NCBI GenBank assembly: GCA_002405835.1
Contig: DHMO01000030.1
Location: 16,125-80,124 of the forward strand
Direction: 5' to 3'
Length of the DNA: 64,000 bases
Origin: Lentisphaeria bacterium UBA4640
Lineage (GTDB): Bacteria > Verrucomicrobiota > Lentisphaeria > Victivallales > UBA1829
The notes below the pieces were generated by a model that searched no databases, was not told where the DNA came from, and saw only the letters and a list, made by a program, of their open reading frames with translations. Positions 7,583 to 15,225 of the stretch are shown here, one piece after another. Both the position numbers and the translations under genes were made by a program. Each line of letters opens with the position of its first letter. Positions within the stretch are counted from its first letter, which is position 1.

Positions 7583-10494
7583 CGTTCAATCTCAATCTTC
7601 CAGAGCCGTTTATGCGTTCCCTCCGCCGCGGGAAGCGTGCAGAGGACGGCGCCGTTTTCATACCGGAATTTCAGCGGTCCCGCTTCGCTCCGCAGTCCGC
7701 GCGGAGAATACGGAAGCGGGAAAACCGCCTGTTCACCCGGCGCGGCAAAGAGATTGACCACAGAGTCTTCCGCCACAAAAGCGCCGTTCCCGGCAAATTT
7801 GCCGCAGCCGGAAATCACTCCCGCCGTCACGCCGGAACTCCGGACAAGAAAACCTTCCGGCGCAATCTCAATGTTCCCTTCCCGGAGCGGCTCGCTGCTG
7901 AGATTCGCAACAACGGAAACATTTCCGTAAACGGCACGGACAACTCCAGGCTCCATCCGCTTCCCGCGTTCATGCGAGAACGACACAAGTTCTTTTCCCG
8001 TATATCTGGAGCAGACCGCTTTCTGGATGCAGTCCAGCCAGCGGAACCACTCCCGTCCCGCCGGGCTCAGAACATCGGCGCGGCTGACCATGCTGTAGCC
8101 GAGCGCAAGGGTCCATGCAATCCGCGCGGAGCTGTTGACGTCCCCCGCAAGATCGTGATGAGTCAGAACCAGTTTGTCGTGTGTCAGCCCCTGCAGAACG
8201 GGGAAGAAACTCCATGTCTCCTCCGGCCATTTGTTCCAGACGCTCCCCTGCCATGACATGAACTGGCAGATTCCGCCGCTGAAGCCGCAGACCATGAACT
8301 CCGCATCGACGAGTCCCCACCAGCACTCTTCCGTCGCAAGCGGAATCCGTTTCGCATCGCGGCGCACCTGCGATAGAAAGCCTTCGGTCACCGCGTGGGG
8401 CGCGGGAGACGCCGGGTTGCGGTCGTAGCCGGTCGCCTTCTGCCAGCTCACCGAAAAGCACTGACGCACTCCGCTCTGATCCTGGAAAACAATATCGGAC
8501 GGCAGATCTTCCGTAAACTGGCGCAGAAGTGAGTCGTTCGCCCGCCGCACCGCCGGATGCCACATGCAGATCTTCCACCCGCCGTTGCCGGCATACGCCT
8601 CCTTCATCGGTTTTCCGCTGAGGTCCTTCTGGAGTGCATCCTCACCCGCCGCAAGAAACGTCGGTCCGCGCGGATTGTCGCACCACCAGGTGTTGTTGGT
8701 GTACGGCATGAACAGAAGCCCGCGCTCCCGGATTTCGCGCACAAGGGAACGGAATCCCTCCATCGTCCCCCACCATTTCGCCGGAGGAAGATGATCGGGA
8801 TACTGTTTGTCGAATCCCCCCTTCAGGTACTGTGAGACGTGAACGATCGTGTTTTCCGGAAGGAACGGCAGCGCACGGCGCGTCCACTTCTCCGAAGTTC
8901 TTCCCTGCCGCGGATGAAACATCACGCCGCGGCTCACCGCGCGCAAAAGCTCCGCCGGAACCTTCTCTTCCAGCTTTTTCTCAATCCGGTTGTCCTCCGC
9001 GAATGTCTTCAGCGATTCCAGCGCGTTCTTCCGGAACCGCAGACGCGTCACCGGAGTTTGAAAACTCCTGCCTTTTTCCGCATAAATCATGAACGCTCGT
9101 TCAAGGAAACCTCCGCGGGCGCTTCCTCCGAGCTCAAACACGGAGGGAACAAACACAGCTTTCCGGTCTTTCAGCCCCGCAAACGGTTCCCACGAGACCG
9201 GCTGAACCGCATACAGAGCAGCATTCTTCCCGTTCAATTCGAAGTGAAAGAAATCCGCCAGAGCCCCCGGAACTCCGTTCCGCTTCGTCGTCATATACTC
9301 CTGCACGCCGAGCTGATAATAAAAACTGTAGCCGCTGCCCTCGAACCAGTATCCGCCCTCTTTCACAAAGCGCTTCAGATCATCCATCATCCCGACAAGA
9401 TCCTTTCCGGGAAGCGGAAGACAGAATTCGTTTCCCGGGTTGATCACCGCCGCCGTTTCCGGCGAATGCAGCGCCCGCTCAAGCTCTTCCGGATTCCGGA
9501 TCAGCTCCACATCAACCGACGCTTTGCGAAACGCCGCAAGCCATTCGCGAAGCTCCGGTTTCGGAGCTCCGATTCCGAACGGCAGAAAAATCAGCGCAAC
9601 CCGTTTCCGCGGCGATTCCGCCGCTTCCAGCTGCCGCTTCCGGATCATTCCGGCGATCACCTCCATAATCTTCCGGCAGCTGGCATTCGACGGCTGAAAA
9701 GTCCCCGTCCGGAAGAAAAGTCCGCTCCCGCCGAAACGGGTCCCGCCCATCACCACTTTATCTTTGTATTTGAGAAGCGCAATCTCCGCCTGTCCGTCAC
9801 CAAACGGACGCGACGGCGTAAGACGGATTTCAGAGAGGAGCTTCATGTCTTCCGGAAGCAGCCACTTCGAAGCCTCCTCCGTCACGGTCAGCGGAATATC
9901 CCTGTAGTGATTGCCCAGATTCAAAAACGGCGAACCGAAAAGTTTCCGAACAGCCGCCTCTCCGATCACCTTATCCTTCTTCCAGATCAAATCCTTTCCC
10001 GCCTCCCGGACCGGACGGAAAAACTTTGCATTGAAACGGCTCCCGATATTCGTCGTCACATTCGAATGGCAGACAACGCCGCCGACGGCATCCGGCGAAA
10101 ACTCCAGCCGCCCGGGAACCGAAAATTCGATCACATCCCCTCCCCGCGGCGTCAGCTCCGCCTGAAAATCGACAAAATCTTCTTCCGCCGTTATCGTGAC
10201 CGACACCGTAAGCGCACCGGTTTCATATGAAAGAACCAGACGCTTCCCGTCCCGCTTGATCTTTGATATTTTCCCGGCGGAAACAACGGAGCCGTCCAGC
10301 AGACGCGCACTCCAGAGTCCCTTCTTCCCGCTCGCAAGCGTAAGCTCTTTCCCGTCGACACAGACGGATTCCAGCGCACCCGTTGCGCCGTTCAGACGGA
10401 GTTCATAGCCCCCGCCGGAAACGGAAATACTCTCTTTCTCTTCCGCAAGGCAGAACAGCGGCAGAAACAGAAACAATGCAAGAAACTTTTTCAT
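7579..10494 (-). CDS. Large secreted glycoside-hydrolase-like protein (DUF6259 type)
   Basis: The 971-residue protein has a signal peptide (MKKFLALFLFLPLFCLAEE), an N-terminal beta-sandwich of about 250 residues, and a central alpha/beta barrel. The centre carries motifs typical of DUF6259-like glycoside hydrolases: MPYTNNTWW, ICMWHPAVRR, DIVFQDQSG and, later, TEECWWGLVDAEF and FMSWQGSVWNKWPEETW. A C-terminal beta domain ends the protein. D-x-Q-S-G and the Glu pair in TEEC are candidates for catalytic acids, but this assignment is only inferred. It should act outside the cytoplasm on plant or host glycans. GGGAGGAG sets the start at 10494. It is the third gene of the LacI1 cassette. Confidence 0.75.
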   Translation of the reverse strand: MKKFLALFLFLPLFCLAEEKESISVSGGGYELRLNGATGALESVCVDGKELTLASGKKGLWSARLLDGSVVSAGKISKIKRDGKRLVLSYETGALTVSVTITAEEDFVDFQAELTPRGGDVIEFSVPGRLEFSPDAVGGVVCHSNVTTNIGSRFNAKFFRPVREAGKDLIWKKDKVIGEAAVRKLFGSPFLNLGNHYRDIPLTVTEEASKWLLPEDMKLLSEIRLTPSRPFGDGQAEIALLKYKDKVVMGGTRFGGSGLFFRTGTFQPSNASCRKIMEVIAGMIRKRQLEAAESPRKRVALIFLPFGIGAPKPELREWLAAFRKASVDVELIRNPEELERALHSPETAAVINPGNEFCLPLPGKDLVGMMDDLKRFVKEGGYWFEGSGYSFYYQLGVQEYMTTKRNGVPGALADFFHFELNGKNAALYAVQPVSWEPFAGLKDRKAVFVPSVFELGGSARGGFLERAFMIYAEKGRSFQTPVTRLRFRKNALESLKTFAEDNRIEKKLEEKVPAELLRAVSRGVMFHPRQGRTSEKWTRRALPFLPENTIVHVSQYLKGGFDKQYPDHLPPAKWWGTMEGFRSLVREIRERGLLFMPYTNNTWWCDNPRGPTFLAAGEDALQKDLSGKPMKEAYAGNGGWKICMWHPAVRRANDSLLRQFTEDLPSDIVFQDQSGVRQCFSVSWQKATGYDRNPASPAPHAVTEGFLSQVRRDAKRIPLATEECWWGLVDAEFMVCGFSGGICQFMSWQGSVWNKWPEETWSFFPVLQGLTHDKLVLTHHDLAGDVNSSARIAWTLALGYSMVSRADVLSPAGREWFRWLDCIQKAVCSRYTGKELVSFSHERGKRMEPGVVRAVYGNVSVVANLSSEPLREGNIEIAPEGFLVRSSGVTAGVISGCGKFAGNGAFVAEDSVVNLFAAPGEQAVFPLPYSPRGLRSEAGPLKFRYENGAVLCTLPAAEGTHKRLWKIEIER

Positions 10495-10513
10495 AACCGG
10501 CTCCTCCCGCTGA

Positions 10514-11305
10514 TCAAAGGTTGATGAACTGCATGCTTCCGGTGTAATAACGGGTCACCGGAAGAAGCGCATTGCCCTCCAGCCCGGTCCGGTCCATGCT
10601 GCCCGCGTGTCCGTCCGCATACCCGAGTCCGACCCGGCCGGAGTGGCGAAGATACAGAGCATTCTGTTCGCTTCCGTTCCGCTTCGGACGCCAGTTCGCC
10701 ACACCGCAGTTCGTCGAAAGCGTGAATGAATCCCCGACAAGGAAAGTCGACGACGCCATCTTCATTTTCGCCGTGTTGTGGTAGATGCTCATGTCATTCG
10801 CCCAGACGCTGAAACTTCCCAGTGCGGAGTGCTGCAGATTGACCGCCGTCGTGCTTCCGTCGTGCTGCGGACGGTACATCCCGTACGTCGAGTAAAGTCT
10901 CCAGTTCGAAGTACCGTTATCCGTATCGGAGGGACACCGCAGACTTTTCGAGGAGATGTACTGCCGGTTTGCATGCGCATTCCACCCGAGCGTCCCGTTC
11001 CGGTTGGTCCCGTCTCCGTCCGTCATGACCGCCGTCCACCGCGTGTACGCGCCGTCACGGTAAACGACGACCGGCATATGGTTTTCGTAATCGTCCGCGT
11101 AGAACTGCAAAGCACTCATGCTCTGCTTCAGATTGTTGGTACAGGCAATGCTCCGCGCCTTCTCCCGCGCCGAATTCAGGGCTGGAAGAAGCATGCCGGC
11201 AAGGATTGCGATGATCGCAATTACGATGAGGAGCTCTATGAGAGTGAACTTGCGGAATCTGTTCCTGAAGTATGGGACGGGTTGACGGATTGCATTCATT
11301 TTCAT
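10514..11305 (-). CDS. Pseudopilin with prepilin cleavage signal and H-X9-DG motif
   Basis: The 263-residue protein has a basic leader and the prepilin peptidase site [13 protein letters not shown], in which cleavage is expected before the Phe and the transmembrane helix follows. The signature [24 protein letters not shown] helix extends the stalk. Near the C-terminus [15 protein letters not shown] fits the H-X9-DG motif of the processing-associated family. These proteins are strongly expanded in Lentisphaerota and Planctomycetota and are secreted through a type II-like apparatus. It stands 12 bases after the LacI gene and before the hydrolase, so it is probably a dedicated surface partner of the hydrolase. 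AAAGGAA precedes the first of two close ATGs. Confidence 0.88.
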   Translation of the reverse strand: MKMNAIRQPVPYFRNRFRKFTLIELLIVIAIIAILAGMLLPALNSAREKARSIACTNNLKQSMSALQFYADDYENHMPVVVYRDGAYTRWTAVMTDGDGTNRNGTLGWNAHANRQYISSKSLRCPSDTDNGTSNWRLYSTYGMYRPQHDGSTTAVNLQHSALGSFSVWANDMSIYHNTAKMKMASSTFLVGDSFTLSTNCGVANWRPKRNGSEQNALYLRHSGRVGLGYADGHAGSMDRTGLEGNALLPVTRYYTGSMQFINL

Positions 11306-11317
11306 TTCTGTGTTCCT

Positions 11318-12331
11318 TTATTTTAATTTTTGGAATTGTTCTGTTCGGGGATCCAGCAGTTTCGGCGTCTGGAGCATCAGCACGCCCGGAGCATCCGGAT
11401 TCGCAAGCCGCCAGACGAGCATTTCCACCGCGCGCTCCGCCATGACGGACAGATTCAGATCAATCATCACCGGACTCGGGAAAAAACTGCTGAGCATCAG
11501 AGATTTGTCGCAGACCACCACGCGGTCCGGCGAATATTTCCGCAGCAGTCCCAAGCTCTCCAGCGCACAACAGAGCTTCACTCCGCAGAGGGCGTTGAAA
11601 CCGAAAAAACCGATCTTTTCATCGCCCGATTCAATCAGATTTCTCATGCGCTCCGTGAAATCCGGGTCTTCGCGGTCGAACGGCATCGGCTCCGCCTGAA
11701 TTCCAAACGCTTTCATCCGGCTCAGAAAGAGAGAGATTCGCGGATGATCGGGAATCTGCACCATGTTCCGCTGCCAGACCACCGCCGCGCGGGTCACTCC
11801 GGCGCGGCGGAGATGCCCGGACGCAAGAGAGACAACTTCATCGTCGTTCGCGGTAATCCGGTCAAGCGCCTCCCCGCGCGGATCCCAACCGAAAACCTGG
11901 ACTCCGGGGAATTTTTCCGGCAGCCGGACACCCTGAAGATCGTTGCAGAAGACAATCGCCCGGAACTCCGAAAACAGTTCCGGCTTTTCCAGCAGCCCGC
12001 TCCGGTTCACATACCGGTGCTCGATCCCGTAGCGGCTGAGCCCCTGCGAAACAACCGGCATAATGCCGTCCCGCACGGGGTCTTCCTCGCCGTGATCGTT
12101 CATCAGCAGCATCACCGCTCCGGTCACCGGTTTTCCGGCGGCTTTCTCTTTGGTCCGGCGGGTATAGGAACGCGGCGAAAAACCGGATTCAGCGGCCGTC
12201 CGGCGAATCCGTTCGCCCACCTCCGCCGAAAGCAGCGGAGAATTCCGCAAAGCCAGCGAGACCGTTGCCGCCGTAACATTCAGCTGTCTGGCAAGGTCAT
12301 TCAGATTTCTCGGTTTCCTGCAAAGAGTCAT
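11318..12331 (-). CDS. LacI-family transcriptional regulator, cassette 1
   Basis: The 337-residue protein has the LacI helix-turn-helix at residues 9-30 (LARQLNVTAATVSLAL) and hinge region up to about 60. A periplasmic-binding-protein-like sugar-sensing domain fills the rest. It heads the operon of pseudopilin, hydrolase and CBM9 protein and probably represses it until the matching sugar is present. The chosen ATG follows GAGGA. A consensus promoter and an AAAACGTTT site lie just upstream, consistent with autoregulation. Confidence 0.9.
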   Translation of the reverse strand: MTLCRKPRNLNDLARQLNVTAATVSLALRNSPLLSAEVGERIRRTAAESGFSPRSYTRRTKEKAAGKPVTGAVMLLMNDHGEEDPVRDGIMPVVSQGLSRYGIEHRYVNRSGLLEKPELFSEFRAIVFCNDLQGVRLPEKFPGVQVFGWDPRGEALDRITANDDEVVSLASGHLRRAGVTRAAVVWQRNMVQIPDHPRISLFLSRMKAFGIQAEPMPFDREDPDFTERMRNLIESGDEKIGFFGFNALCGVKLCCALESLGLLRKYSPDRVVVCDKSLMLSSFFPSPVMIDLNLSVMAERAVEMLVWRLANPDAPGVLMLQTPKLLDPRTEQFQKLK

Positions 12332-12342
12332 CTTCCATCCTC

Positions 12343-12351
12343 AAAACGTTT
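12343..12351. promoter_or_regulatory. Candidate LacI-family operator
   Basis: AAAACGTTT has the CG-centred core common to LacI-family operators. It sits between the LacI1 promoter and its ATG, where a bound repressor would block its own transcript. Confidence 0.4.
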
Positions 12352-12362
12352 CTATGCCTTAA

Positions 12363-12391
12363 ATTATAACACAAAACCGTTTTTTTGTCAA
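12363..12391 (-). promoter_or_regulatory. Consensus sigma-70 promoter of LacI cassette 1
   Basis: On the minus strand TTGACA (12386-12391) and TATAAT (12363-12368) are perfect consensus boxes with a 17-base spacer. An interrupted inverted repeat CCGTT/AACGG (12377-12394) overlaps the -35 box and could be a second operator. Confidence 0.75.
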
Positions 12392-12470
12392 CGGCACTTT
12401 AAAATTTATTTGAAAATTAATTTTAAATGATTTTTTAAATAAAACATCCTCCTCCGCAACTTTTTCCCGT

Positions 12471-12498
12471 TTGATTTGTCAAAAAATATGACTATATT
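12471..12498 (+). promoter_or_regulatory. Promoter of the zinc metallopeptidase gene
   Basis: TTGATT and TATATT with a 16-base spacer stand 31 bases before the ATG. A strong AAGGAGG ribosome site follows. Confidence 0.5.
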
Positions 12499-12528
12499 AT
12501 CACATCTCAAACAAGGAGGCTCCATACA

Positions 12529-13224
12529 ATGTTTTTCGACCCCGTTTATCTGCTCTTTATGATTCCAGGGCTTATCATCGCCGGAATCGCGTCGATGCTG
12601 ACCAAATCCACTTTTGAGAAATACTCACATGTCCGGGCGCGCTCCGGAATGACCGGCGCCCAGGCGGCGGCGAAAATGCTCGCCTCGGCGGGAATCCGCA
12701 ACGTCCGCATTGAGGCCGTCAACGGCTTTCTCACCGACCATTACGACCCCTCCTGCCGCACGCTCCGCCTCTCCGAAAGCGTCTATGCAAGCACAAGCCT
12801 TTCCGCAATCGGCGTCGCATGCCATGAAGCCGGACATGCCATCCAGGACGCCGCGGAATACAAACCCATGTACCTGCGCAGCGCTCTCGTGCCCGTCACG
12901 AACTTCGCTTCAACATTCTCCTATTTAGTCCTCATCGCCGGATTCATCTTCCAGTCTTCCGGACTCGTCCTCTTCGGCGCAATTCTGTTCAGCGCGGCGG
13001 TGCTCTTCGCCATCGTCACACTCCCCGTCGAGTGGGATGCCTCCTCAAGAGCGAAAAAACTCATGGTCCGGTGCGGAATCGTCTCCGCAAGCGAACAGGA
13101 ACAGGCGGGACAGGTGCTCAACGCGGCGTTCATGACCTACCTCGCCGCCGCGATCAGCTCTCTGCTTACGCTCATCTACTACCTCTTCCGCGCCGGAGTC
13201 TTCGGCGGAAGATCCGATGACTGA
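12529..13224 (+). CDS. Membrane zinc metallopeptidase, YugP family
   Basis: The 231-residue protein matches the neutral zinc metallopeptidase family of YugP (DUF/peptidase membrane zinc 2). It has an N-terminal membrane helix (about 5-25), the zinc site HEAGH at residues 99-103 within ACHEAGHAIQDA, and two to three further membrane helices at about 125-170 and 205-225. The third zinc ligand is probably a Glu in the following helical part (LPVEWDASSRA). The substrate is unknown in this family. AAGGAGG before the ATG makes the start secure. The gene stands alone between a LacI cassette and the RicT-like gene. Confidence 0.86.
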   Translation: MFFDPVYLLFMIPGLIIAGIASMLTKSTFEKYSHVRARSGMTGAQAAAKMLASAGIRNVRIEAVNGFLTDHYDPSCRTLRLSESVYASTSLSAIGVACHEAGHAIQDAAEYKPMYLRSALVPVTNFASTFSYLVLIAGFIFQSSGLVLFGAILFSAAVLFAIVTLPVEWDASSRAKKLMVRCGIVSASEQEQAGQVLNAAFMTYLAAAISSLLTLIYYLFRAGVFGGRSDD

Positions 13225-13255
13225 CGCCTTTTTCCGGATTTATTCCGATTCGCAT

Positions 13256-13284
13256 TTGAATTCATGCCGTTCGCGTGATATTCT
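13256..13284 (+). promoter_or_regulatory. Candidate promoter of the PSP1/RicT-like gene
   Basis: TTGAAT and TATTCT are spaced by 17 bases, about 60 bases before the ATG, in a short AT-rich gap. Confidence 0.4.
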
Positions 13285-13345
13285 ATAAAGACTGGCGATT
13301 TCAAACCGCCGTTTTGAAACCGTCTCAGACACTGGAGAAAAATAA

Positions 13346-14254
13346 ATGGAAATGTTATACGAAGTACAAGTCGACAGCGGCGTCCGCTATCGCGCAATCG
13401 GCGACGACTCACTCATGCTCAGGCAGGAGGATTTCTGCGTCGTCCGCAAGGATTTCTACCTGGACATCGCAAAAGTCGTCCGCATCTGCCGCGAAGCAAC
13501 TCCCGAAGATCATCATCAGGAACCCCAGGGACCGGACAAGAAGACCGAAACACCCGTCATTCAGCGCAAAGCCACCGTCATGGATCAGAGCAAGGCCACC
13601 GAAAACGCGGTCCGGGCAAAGTCCGCCATGCGCGTCGCAGCCCAGCACGTCGAACTTCTCCAGCTTCCCATGAAGCTCATCAATGCACATTATTCTTTCG
13701 ACGGCAAACTCGTCACCGTGCAGTTCAGCGCCGACGGACGCGTCGACTTCCGTGAACTCGTCAAACAGCTCTCCAACGCGCTCAACACCCGCATCGAACT
13801 CCGTCAGATCGGCGTTCGCGACGAAACCGCCGCAATCGGCGGAATCGCACCCTGCGGACGCGTCCTCTGCTGCCGCTCCTTCCTGCGCGACTTCGCCTCC
13901 ATCAACGTGAAAATGGCGAAAGAACAGGATCTCTCCCTCACGCCCTCCACGATTTCCGGTGTCTGCGGACGTCTCAAATGCTGCCTCAAATACGAGCACG
14001 AGGGCTACCTGGAAATGGAAAAAACCATGCCCCGCCGCGGCGACTGCTGCGAATGTCCGGAAGGACGCGGGCGCATCGTCGACCGCAACCTGCTCACCCA
14101 GACTGTCGTTGTCGCTCTGGAGGACTCCGGACGCAACGTCTCCTTCTCCAAAGACGACGTCCGCGTCGTCTATCCGGAAAAGCACAAAATGCCGAAGAAA
14201 GACGGAAAGTGCTGCGGTGGCTGCTGTAAAAATGACGGCGGCAGAAAACAATGA
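13346..14254 (+). CDS. PSP1 C-terminal domain protein, RicT/YaaT-like
   Basis: The 302-residue protein carries the PSP1/RicT domain. Family marks are the LPMKLINAHYSFDGKLVTVQF-type strand region (about 110-130), the FRELVKQLSNALNTRIELRQIG segment, and the Cys cluster CGRVLCCRSFL and CGRLKCCLKYEHEGY, which in RicT-type proteins binds an iron-sulfur cluster. RicT works with RicA and RicF in RNA maturation in Bacillus; in other phyla the role is unsettled. The tail ends in a Cys- and Lys-rich stretch (KCCGGCCKN) that could bind metal. The downstream zinc-ribbon gene overlaps the stop by four bases (ATGA). Confidence 0.85.
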   Translation: MEMLYEVQVDSGVRYRAIGDDSLMLRQEDFCVVRKDFYLDIAKVVRICREATPEDHHQEPQGPDKKTETPVIQRKATVMDQSKATENAVRAKSAMRVAAQHVELLQLPMKLINAHYSFDGKLVTVQFSADGRVDFRELVKQLSNALNTRIELRQIGVRDETAAIGGIAPCGRVLCCRSFLRDFASINVKMAKEQDLSLTPSTISGVCGRLKCCLKYEHEGYLEMEKTMPRRGDCCECPEGRGRIVDRNLLTQTVVVALEDSGRNVSFSKDDVRVVYPEKHKMPKKDGKCCGGCCKNDGGRKQ

Positions 14255-14613
14255 AACCGGGCGATCCAATCAAGTGTCCTCATTGCGGAGCGGATTCTTT
14301 TCTGAAGAAAGAATCCGTCATGGACGGCTGGACGAAAGTCGGGGAAGTGCTGAAATGCGTCTCCTGTTCCGCCGTCATTGAGGACTGCTCGAAACAGAAA
14401 ACCGAGTCTGAAAAACCGGATTTGACGGATCATTTCCGTCAATTTCTCGGTTCTGACGGAGAAGAATCCGTCAAAGTTGATTTATCTGAAAAGGACTGCC
14501 GTTTCTGCAAGGACTGCGCGAACATGGTTCCGCATCCGTTCCAGCTCCGCTGCGCACTGACGGGTCAATCCGTCAATCCGATGGATGACTGCGCTCATTT
14601 CAAAAAGAAATGA
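14251..14613 (+). CDS. Small double zinc-ribbon protein, unknown function
   Basis: The 120-residue protein has one zinc ribbon at the start (CPHCG near residue 7 and CVSC near 36) and a second Cys-rich knuckle at the end (CRFCKDC, then C and a final DDCAHF). The middle is acidic. It is translationally coupled to the RicT-like gene, which also carries Cys clusters, so a shared metal-dependent or RNA-related role is possible. I do not recognise the family. Its DNA is unusual: six TGACGGA or TCCGTCA heptamers lie inside it and one contains its stop codon. Confidence 0.75.
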   Translation: MKPGDPIKCPHCGADSFLKKESVMDGWTKVGEVLKCVSCSAVIEDCSKQKTESEKPDLTDHFRQFLGSDGEESVKVDLSEKDCRFCKDCANMVPHPFQLRCALTGQSVNPMDDCAHFKKK

Positions 14614-14625
14614 CGGATTGACGGA
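14314..14625. repeat. Cluster of TGACGGA dispersed motif
   Basis: The heptamer TGACGGA or its complement occurs at 14314, 14423, 14435, 14454, 14467, 14569, 14611 and 14619, eight times in about 310 bases. The last two form the tandem unit TGACGGATTGACGGA that starts on a stop codon. Confidence 0.8.
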
Positions 14626-14645
14626 TACACAAAAAACGGCAAAAG

Positions 14646-14682
14646 GCAAAGCAGAAACATCTTGGAATGCTTCTGCTTTTGC
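14646..14682. terminator. Bidirectional terminator-like hairpin
   Basis: GCAAAGCAGAA pairs with TTCTGCTTTTGC (one bulge) around a 14-base loop. T-rich sequence follows on the minus strand (TTTTGCCGTTTTTT). It separates two converging genes. Confidence 0.45.
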
Positions 14683-14686
14683 AATT

Positions 14687-15220
14687 TCAATCCGCGTAAA
14701 CAATACGGACGTTGCGGATCCAGTAGGTGATATTCCGGTCCTTCGCATTCAGGCCGATGCGCAGAGTCCGGATCTGTTCCGGATTCAGATCGTCGCGAAG
14801 CAGGGAAACCGAACGTTCCTCCCATTGTTCCGCCGGAGCGGCGACATTCAGGTGAACCGACTTGCGCTTGCCTTCCGCATTCACAGCGGTCGGAATGACA
14901 AGCATGAACTTCACATTCTCCGCCGGTACGGCCTTTACTTCAAATTTCAGTTCCACAGCGTTTTTCATCGACTCCACCGGAAGATTCAGCAGCATACCGG
15001 GATAAACCCAGAAATCTTTAACATTGTCGCGGAAAACGGGTGCAAATTTCATTCCGCGGGCATCGCTGTCATAAGTGATGCCGAGTTTCCCCGGCACATT
15101 CTGATCCCACGCGGCGGGGTCGTTCGCCCGTGTAAAGTCCACAGTTTTTTCCCCCGCAAACAGCGTTGTCCCGATGAACAGAGCCGCCATTGCTCCGATA
15201 ATTTTCGTCTTCATTTTCAC
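14687..15220 (-). CDS. Secreted single-domain carbohydrate-binding-like protein
   Basis: The 177-residue product has a signal peptide (about 1-22) and one beta-sandwich domain. Its sequence is clearly related to the C-terminal 150 residues of the neighbouring 820-residue hydrolase: both end in ITYWIRN(V/I)RI-Y, preceded by IRIGLN and by an ELKFEVKA or IVFDVKA strand. The domain is probably a CBM-like jelly roll. The gene begins 5 bases after the hydrolase stop with its own AAGGAGAG site. It closes cassette 2, in the position that the CBM9-like gene holds in cassette 1. Confidence 0.75.
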   Translation of the reverse strand: MKMKTKIIGAMAALFIGTTLFAGEKTVDFTRANDPAAWDQNVPGKLGITYDSDARGMKFAPVFRDNVKDFWVYPGMLLNLPVESMKNAVELKFEVKAVPAENVKFMLVIPTAVNAEGKRKSVHLNVAAPAEQWEERSVSLLRDDLNPEQIRTLRIGLNAKDRNITYWIRNVRIVYAD

Positions 15221-15225
15221 TCTCC

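Noticed and set aside
8839..10230. Long plus-strand open frame of 463 codons
   Set aside because: It is antisense to the DUF6259-like gene, has no ribosome site and its translation is low-complexity Arg/Pro/Ser-rich, as expected from GC-rich antisense sequence.
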